Shown: piece by piece, positions 48,578-48,623 of the stretch
Layout: each line of letters begins with the position of its first letter
How positions within the stretch are numbered: position 1 is the first letter of the stretch
Assembly: GCA_949106495.1 (NCBI GenBank)
Contig: CARYZD010000002.1
Span: forward strand, 141,790-190,412
Direction: 5' to 3'
From: an uncultured Clostridia bacterium
Lineage (GTDB): Bacteria > Bacillota > Clostridia > TANB77 > CAG-465
DNA length: 48,623 nt
Notes under the pieces: model-generated
Told to the model about the DNA's origin: nothing
The model's database searches: none
Seen by the model: the letters and a program-made list of their open reading frames with translations, nothing else
Translations under genes and position numbers: made by a program

Positions 48578-48620
48578 CCACCAGCCTAGCTGGTGGTTTT
48601 TCATTTTCGGCTAAAAGCCT
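48578..48620 (+). mobile_element. Possible end of an IS200/IS605-type element (cut by window edge)
   Basis: A perfect 8-bp hairpin CCACCAGC-CTA-GCTGGTGG with TTTTTC after it is followed by a second small hairpin GGCTAAAAGCC. There is no plus-strand gene to its left that needs a terminator. Paired subterminal hairpins of this kind, with TTTTC and CGGC...GCC, are typical of IS200/IS605 ends. No transposase is visible because the window stops. Confidence 0.4.
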
Positions 48621-48623
48621 ATA

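Overview
The window is AT-rich DNA from a low-GC Gram-positive bacterium, most likely a member of the Clostridia. The support is a chromosomal-style housekeeping gene set (pnp, glyQS-type glyS, lysS, greA, cdaA, the mreBCD/mrdA/rodA elongation genes, pta-ackA), a spoVS gene, strong AAGGAGG ribosome binding sites, many near-perfect TTGACA-17-TATAAT promoters and an LPKTG wall-anchored surface protein. I see no phage structural genes, integrase, rRNA or CRISPR array.

Layout, left to right. 1-1976: start of a secreted protein (cut by the edge), a divergent CYTH protein and maf. 1977-5339: a four-gene minus-strand operon made of an AAA ATPase, an RloB-like Toprim protein, a tiny membrane peptide and an unrecognised 437-aa protein. 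The first two genes are an RloA/RloB (AbiL-like) pair; the last two look like an undescribed extension and are the best candidate for a new system. 5818-6283: a GC-richer 73-aa membrane protein 3' of the initiator tRNA-Met. 6452-8377: acyl-CoA synthetase with a TetR-type palindrome at its promoter. 8620-9861: a heavy-metal permease and Fur-family regulator pair with a 7-1-7 palindrome at the transcription start. 9920-12731: an unknown protein, a YgjV-like membrane protein and a GC-richer HD-domain protein that lies 3' of the elongator tRNA-Met. 13006-15872: trmL, a dCMP deaminase-like gene, a diacylglycerol kinase-like gene and a weakly DUF84-like protein. 15980-16428: a broken PD-(D/E)XK (Rpn-type) gene whose two halves lie on opposite strands.

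16488-25757 reads as one long minus-strand operon from the pnp promoter: pnp, a P-loop/Asp23 fusion, an RsiV-like membrane protein, glyS, a 40-aa membrane peptide, cdaA (c-di-AMP synthase), an unknown ORF with its start codon inside a hairpin, greA and lysS. 25826-30705 is the rod-elongation operon DUF4321-mreB-mreC-mreD-mrdA. 30781-33974 holds the tRNA/RNA genes mtaB, ylmH-like and dusB. 34078-35300 holds a GtrA-like protein, a cytosolic Cu/Zn-SOD-like protein with Lys in place of the active-site Arg, and a 56-aa membrane peptide. 35462-43293 is a compact gene series: a membrane-anchored solute-binding-like protein, pta, ackA, an M24 peptidase, an M18 aminopeptidase and rodA. 43385-44073 holds spoVS and a small unknown gene. 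44120-48418 encodes a 1432-aa wall-anchored adhesin with a thioester (TQXA) head and twelve SpaA/Cna-B repeats. The right edge carries a hairpin pair that may be the end of an IS200/IS605-type element.

All calls come from reading the sequence and remembered family motifs; no database search was run. Start codons were chosen by ribosome-binding-site spacing and promoter position, so several genes are shorter here than their longest open frame.
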